Below the pieces are notes generated by a model, which saw only the letters and a program-made list of their open reading frames with translations, did not search any database and had not been told where the DNA came from. From assembly GCA_002296965.1 (NCBI GenBank), contig DBIW01000036.1, positions 107,882 through 171,881 of the forward strand: 64,000 bases of DNA, written 5' to 3'. Numbering within the stretch: position 1 is the first letter of the stretch; every line of letters starts with the position of its first letter. A program made the translations under genes and the position numbers. The stretch comes from Treponema sp. UBA792. Lineage in GTDB: Bacteria; Spirochaetota; Spirochaetia; Treponematales; Treponemataceae. Of the stretch, positions 62,580-64,000 are shown piece by piece.

Positions 62580-63134
62580 ATGGTTCAGGAATTAAAAGAA
62601 CTCAGATCGGACGAGAATGATCCTTTGTTCGATAAGACTAATATGCTCAAGAAGGAGTTTCCTTCTGACTTCAGGCAGATACGTTACTTCACGCTGCTTA
62701 TCGTCCAGTCCGCTCCGACGGAGATAAAAGAACTGAATCTTCTGGAGCAGCAGATAAGTGAAGTCATAAAAAATGCGGTAAAGCATGGAAACCACTGCGA
62801 TCCGAACAAAAAGGTCACTGTGTGGTATTCATTCAGTCCTACACATGCCCATATTATCGTCCAGGATGAGGGCGAGGGATTCAAGGATCTTGAAAAATGG
62901 AATGAGTTCAATAAAAAACGTCTTGAGTGTCTTCACAAGAATGACTTTATGGAGCTCGCGAATTATGTCTCCTTCAGAACCCGTGAGTCAGACAGCCAGG
63001 ACGGAGGAAACGCGCTTTTCGCCGCTCTTGAATACTGGAACGGAGGATTTGTTTATAACGGAAAAAGGAATGCGGTCGCCATGCTGAAAAAATTCCAGCA
63101 GAAATTCCATAATGCGGGAGCAGACGGGGAATAA
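62580..63134 (+). CDS. Anti-sigma-factor-type ATP-binding protein (RsbW/SpoIIAB-like)
   Basis: The protein has 184 residues. The HATPase core has the N-box EVIKNAVKHGNHCDPNKKVT and the G1 box AHIIVQDEGEGFKDL. The G2 box is atypical: DSQDGGNALFAALEYW where GxGL is usual. A ribosome binding site (GGAGAAAAT) precedes ATG 62580. With the SpoIIE phosphatase and STAS protein it forms a partner-switching module. Its target is not in the window, and a sigma factor is not necessarily the target in spirochaetes. Confidence 0.9.
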   Translation: MVQELKELRSDENDPLFDKTNMLKKEFPSDFRQIRYFTLLIVQSAPTEIKELNLLEQQISEVIKNAVKHGNHCDPNKKVTVWYSFSPTHAHIIVQDEGEGFKDLEKWNEFNKKRLECLHKNDFMELANYVSFRTRESDSQDGGNALFAALEYWNGGFVYNGKRNAVAMLKKFQQKFHNAGADGE

Positions 63135-63208
63135 GACTGTTATGCCTTGCCGGGCGGATTCCTCGATCCGGTCTTTTCAGTGTTTTTATTGTTTCGGTGA
63201 AAATTGGG

Positions 63209-63239
63209 AACGTATGCCGCTGCCGGCATACGTTTTTTT
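63209..63239 (+). terminator. Rho-independent terminator of the SpoIIE-STAS-HATPase operon
   Basis: An 11-base perfect stem AACGTATGCCG (63209-63219), loop CTGC, then CGGCATACGTT (63224-63234), followed by a T run ending at 63239. It lies 75 bases after the last stop codon. Confidence 0.9.
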
Positions 63240-63254
63240 GCGGCTCGTGAGCCG

Positions 63255-63287
63255 GTGAAAACATGTAGCGAAGCGGAATGTTTTCAC
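63255..63287. repeat. Short palindrome just outside the IS200 element
   Basis: GTGAAAACAT (63255-63264) and ATGTTTTCAC (63278-63287) form a perfect 10-base stem with a 13-base loop (GTAGCGAAGCGGA). A smaller palindrome, GGCTC-GT-GAGCC, lies just before it. It sits between the operon terminator and the IS, and could be a REP-like repeat targeted by the transposase, or part of the element's left end. Confidence 0.55.
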
Positions 63288-63292
63288 AATAA

Positions 63293-63313
63293 ACCACCTG
63301 CTATGCGGGTGGT
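63293..63313 (+). repeat. IS200 left-end hairpin
   Basis: ACCACCTGC (63293-63301), loop TAT, GCGGGTGGT (63305-63313). The stem has nine pairs including one T-G. It shares the ACCACC/GGTGGT base with the right-end hairpin, as expected when one transposase binds both ends. Confidence 0.8.
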
Positions 63314-63336
63314 GGGGAAATGCTTATAGCAAAAAA

Positions 63337-63398
63337 ACTTTCCTCGAAGGTGTACAATAGGTTGTTCAAGTCTATTGAGTAACGCCAAGGAGGAAAGT
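63337..63398 (+). promoter_or_regulatory. RNA hairpin that hides the transposase ribosome binding site
   Basis: ACTTTCCTC (63337-63345) is perfectly complementary to GAGGAAAGT (63390-63398), which contains the tnpA Shine-Dalgarno. Inside, GGTGT (63349-63353) can pair with ACGCC (63382-63386) and CAATAG (63355-63360) with CTATTG (63372-63377). The stacked stem would block translation, as known for enterobacterial IS200. Confidence 0.75.
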
Positions 63399-63400
63399 AA

Positions 63401-63862
63401 ATGGCAAATATCAGAGATACGCTGAGCCATACAAAATGGCTCTGTAAATATCATATAGTATTCACGCCGAAATATCGCCGCAAGGCAATATACGGCCAGT
63501 ACAAGGAAAGTATCGGCAAGATACTGAGGCAGCTCTGCAGTTACAAGGGAGCCGGGATAATAGAAGGACATCTCATGCCGGACCACATCCACATGCTCGT
63601 AAGTATACCACCGAAGTACAGCGTGTCGCAATTCATGGGGTATCTGAAAGGCAAGAGCAGCCTGATGATTTTCGACAAGCATGCGAATCTGAAATACAAA
63701 TTCGGCAACAGGCATTTCTGGAGTGAGGGATATTACGTGAGCACGGTAGGGCTCAACGAGGCTACAATTCGGAAATATATCGCAGAGCAGGAAGCCCACG
63801 ATATAGCGATGGATAAGCTTACGACAAAAGAATACGAAGACCCTTTCAAGGGTAGTAAGTAG
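63401..63862 (+). CDS. tnpA: IS200-type transposase TnpA (HUH/Y1)
   Basis: The protein has 153 residues, a full-length TnpA. The HUH metal motif is MPDHIHMLVSIPP (His 62 and His 64). The catalytic Tyr is Tyr 126 in GLNEATIRKYIAEQ. It begins with LSHTKWLCKYHIVFTPKYRR, the standard family N-terminus. It cuts and joins single-stranded DNA at the hairpin ends. All catalytic residues are present, so it may be active. Its ribosome binding site is buried in an RNA hairpin. Base usage is more A-rich than in neighbouring genes, consistent with recent arrival. Confidence 0.95.
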   Translation: MANIRDTLSHTKWLCKYHIVFTPKYRRKAIYGQYKESIGKILRQLCSYKGAGIIEGHLMPDHIHMLVSIPPKYSVSQFMGYLKGKSSLMIFDKHANLKYKFGNRHFWSEGYYVSTVGLNEATIRKYIAEQEAHDIAMDKLTTKEYEDPFKGSK

Positions 63863-63869
63863 TACGAAC

Positions 63870-63883
63870 GCCCCTTCAGGGGC
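63870..63883 (+). repeat. Small hairpin between tnpA and the IS right end
   Basis: GCCCC-TTCA-GGGGC follows the tnpA stop by 7 bases. It is not followed by a T run. The 110 bases from here to the right-end hairpin carry several short complementary pieces and could form a structured RNA; there is no coding sequence in this stretch. Confidence 0.5.
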
Positions 63884-63973
63884 TGCGACGAGTCAATCTG
63901 CAATAGACTTGAACGTCAGTGAAAGCCGGGACTTAAGTCTCAGCTTGGGAACCGAGCCTTATAGGCTAAGTTC

Positions 63974-63998
63974 AAACCACCCGTTTGACGGGTGGTTT
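63974..63998 (+). repeat. IS200 right-end hairpin
   Basis: AAACCACCCGT (63974-63984), loop TTG, ACGGGTGGTTT (63988-63998): a perfect 11-base stem. It mirrors the left-end hairpin and marks the downstream limit of the element, just before the window ends. Confidence 0.85.
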
Positions 63999-64000
63999 GT

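Larger units (their letters stand above)
63291..63999 (+). mobile_element. IS200-type insertion sequence (IS200/IS605 family)
   Basis: About 710 bases, the usual IS200 size, carrying a single transposase gene (tnpA) and no tnpB. The left end has a 9-base hairpin and the right end a perfect 11-base hairpin, the features that HUH transposases recognise. There are no terminal inverted repeats and no target duplication, as expected for this family. Exact cut sites are uncertain by a few bases. Confidence 0.85.

Noticed and set aside
63291..63999. A CRISPR-like or TnpB-guided system in the IS element.
   Set aside because: No TnpB/IsrB gene is present; only the possible leftover RNA stretch is kept as a low-level finding.
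1..64000. tRNA, rRNA or CRISPR array.
   Set aside because: All gaps between genes were read; none has a cloverleaf, rRNA-like block or regularly spaced direct repeats.

Overview
The window looks like a piece of a chromosome from a host-associated or gut-type spirochaete, most likely Treponema or a close relative. The evidence is a set of rod genes (FlgF-FlgG-FlgJ-like) followed by a chemoreceptor, a PUR-domain nucleic-acid-binding protein of the spirochaete type, a LolC-LolD-LolE lipoprotein export set, many periplasmic TPR, beta-propeller and LamG proteins, a partner-switching SpoIIE/STAS/HATPase module, and a cytoplasmic family 8 xylo-oligosaccharide hydrolase. G+C is moderate to high for the genus by eye. 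I cannot name a species. No rRNA, tRNA, CRISPR array or prophage was seen. Genes are packed very tightly, with many ATGA or TGATG start/stop overlaps.

Layout. 1-2334: tail of a SpoIIE-type phosphatase, a small helical protein, and (minus strand) an OmpA-like protein and a tRNA-binding OB-fold protein. 2423-8317: a candidate sigma-28 promoter, the three rod genes, a methyl-accepting chemotaxis protein and murC. 8291-9184: a convergent secreted protein. 9213-18111: prfB with a programmed +1 frameshift and an almost leaderless promoter, a PEGA-like protein, ftsY, a lipoprotein, the Lol-type exporter and an orphan ABC ATPase. 18102-21471: phosphoribosyltransferase, a secreted beta-helix protein and RNase HII. 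21477-25948: PUR protein, a GH8 exo-oligoxylanase, and a divergent two-component pair in which the kinase carries a cytoplasmic LacI-type sugar-binding domain. 25927-29941: TPR and LamG/Fn3 proteins. 29947-37700: uvrC, serine hydrolase, alpha/beta hydrolase, surE, TPR protein and a TPR/NHL/VWA protein. 37720-43421 (minus strand): exonuclease, phosphohexomutase, DNA polymerase IV and a polytopic protein with an M28-like, apparently catalytically dead ectodomain. 43447-48704: an unknown conserved-looking protein, a lipoprotein, trmB, ligA and an unknown. 48722-57195 (minus strand): M23 peptidase, recJ, pyrimidine-nucleoside phosphorylase, recO and two coiled-coil/TPR envelope proteins. 57311-60374: membrane TPR protein with an Mrr-like tail, metallophosphoesterase and ParB/Srx-like protein, overlapping start to stop. 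60420-63134: a promoter and the SpoIIE phosphatase / STAS antagonist / anti-sigma ATPase module, closed by a strong terminator. 63291-63999: a complete IS200-type insertion sequence.

How the parts fit. The Lol set serves the many lipoproteins. DinB, RecJ, RecO, LigA, UvrC and RNase HII are scattered DNA-maintenance genes. The LacI-sensor kinase, NarL-type regulator and GH8 enzyme suggest intracellular sensing and use of xylo-oligosaccharides. The most interesting unexplained items are the pseudo-M28 membrane protein (41478-43421), the TPR/Mrr-like, phosphoesterase and ParB-like trio (57311-60374), the cytoplasmic sugar-sensing kinase (23852-25948), and the unknown protein at 43513-44679, which shows faint GHKL ATPase-like features.
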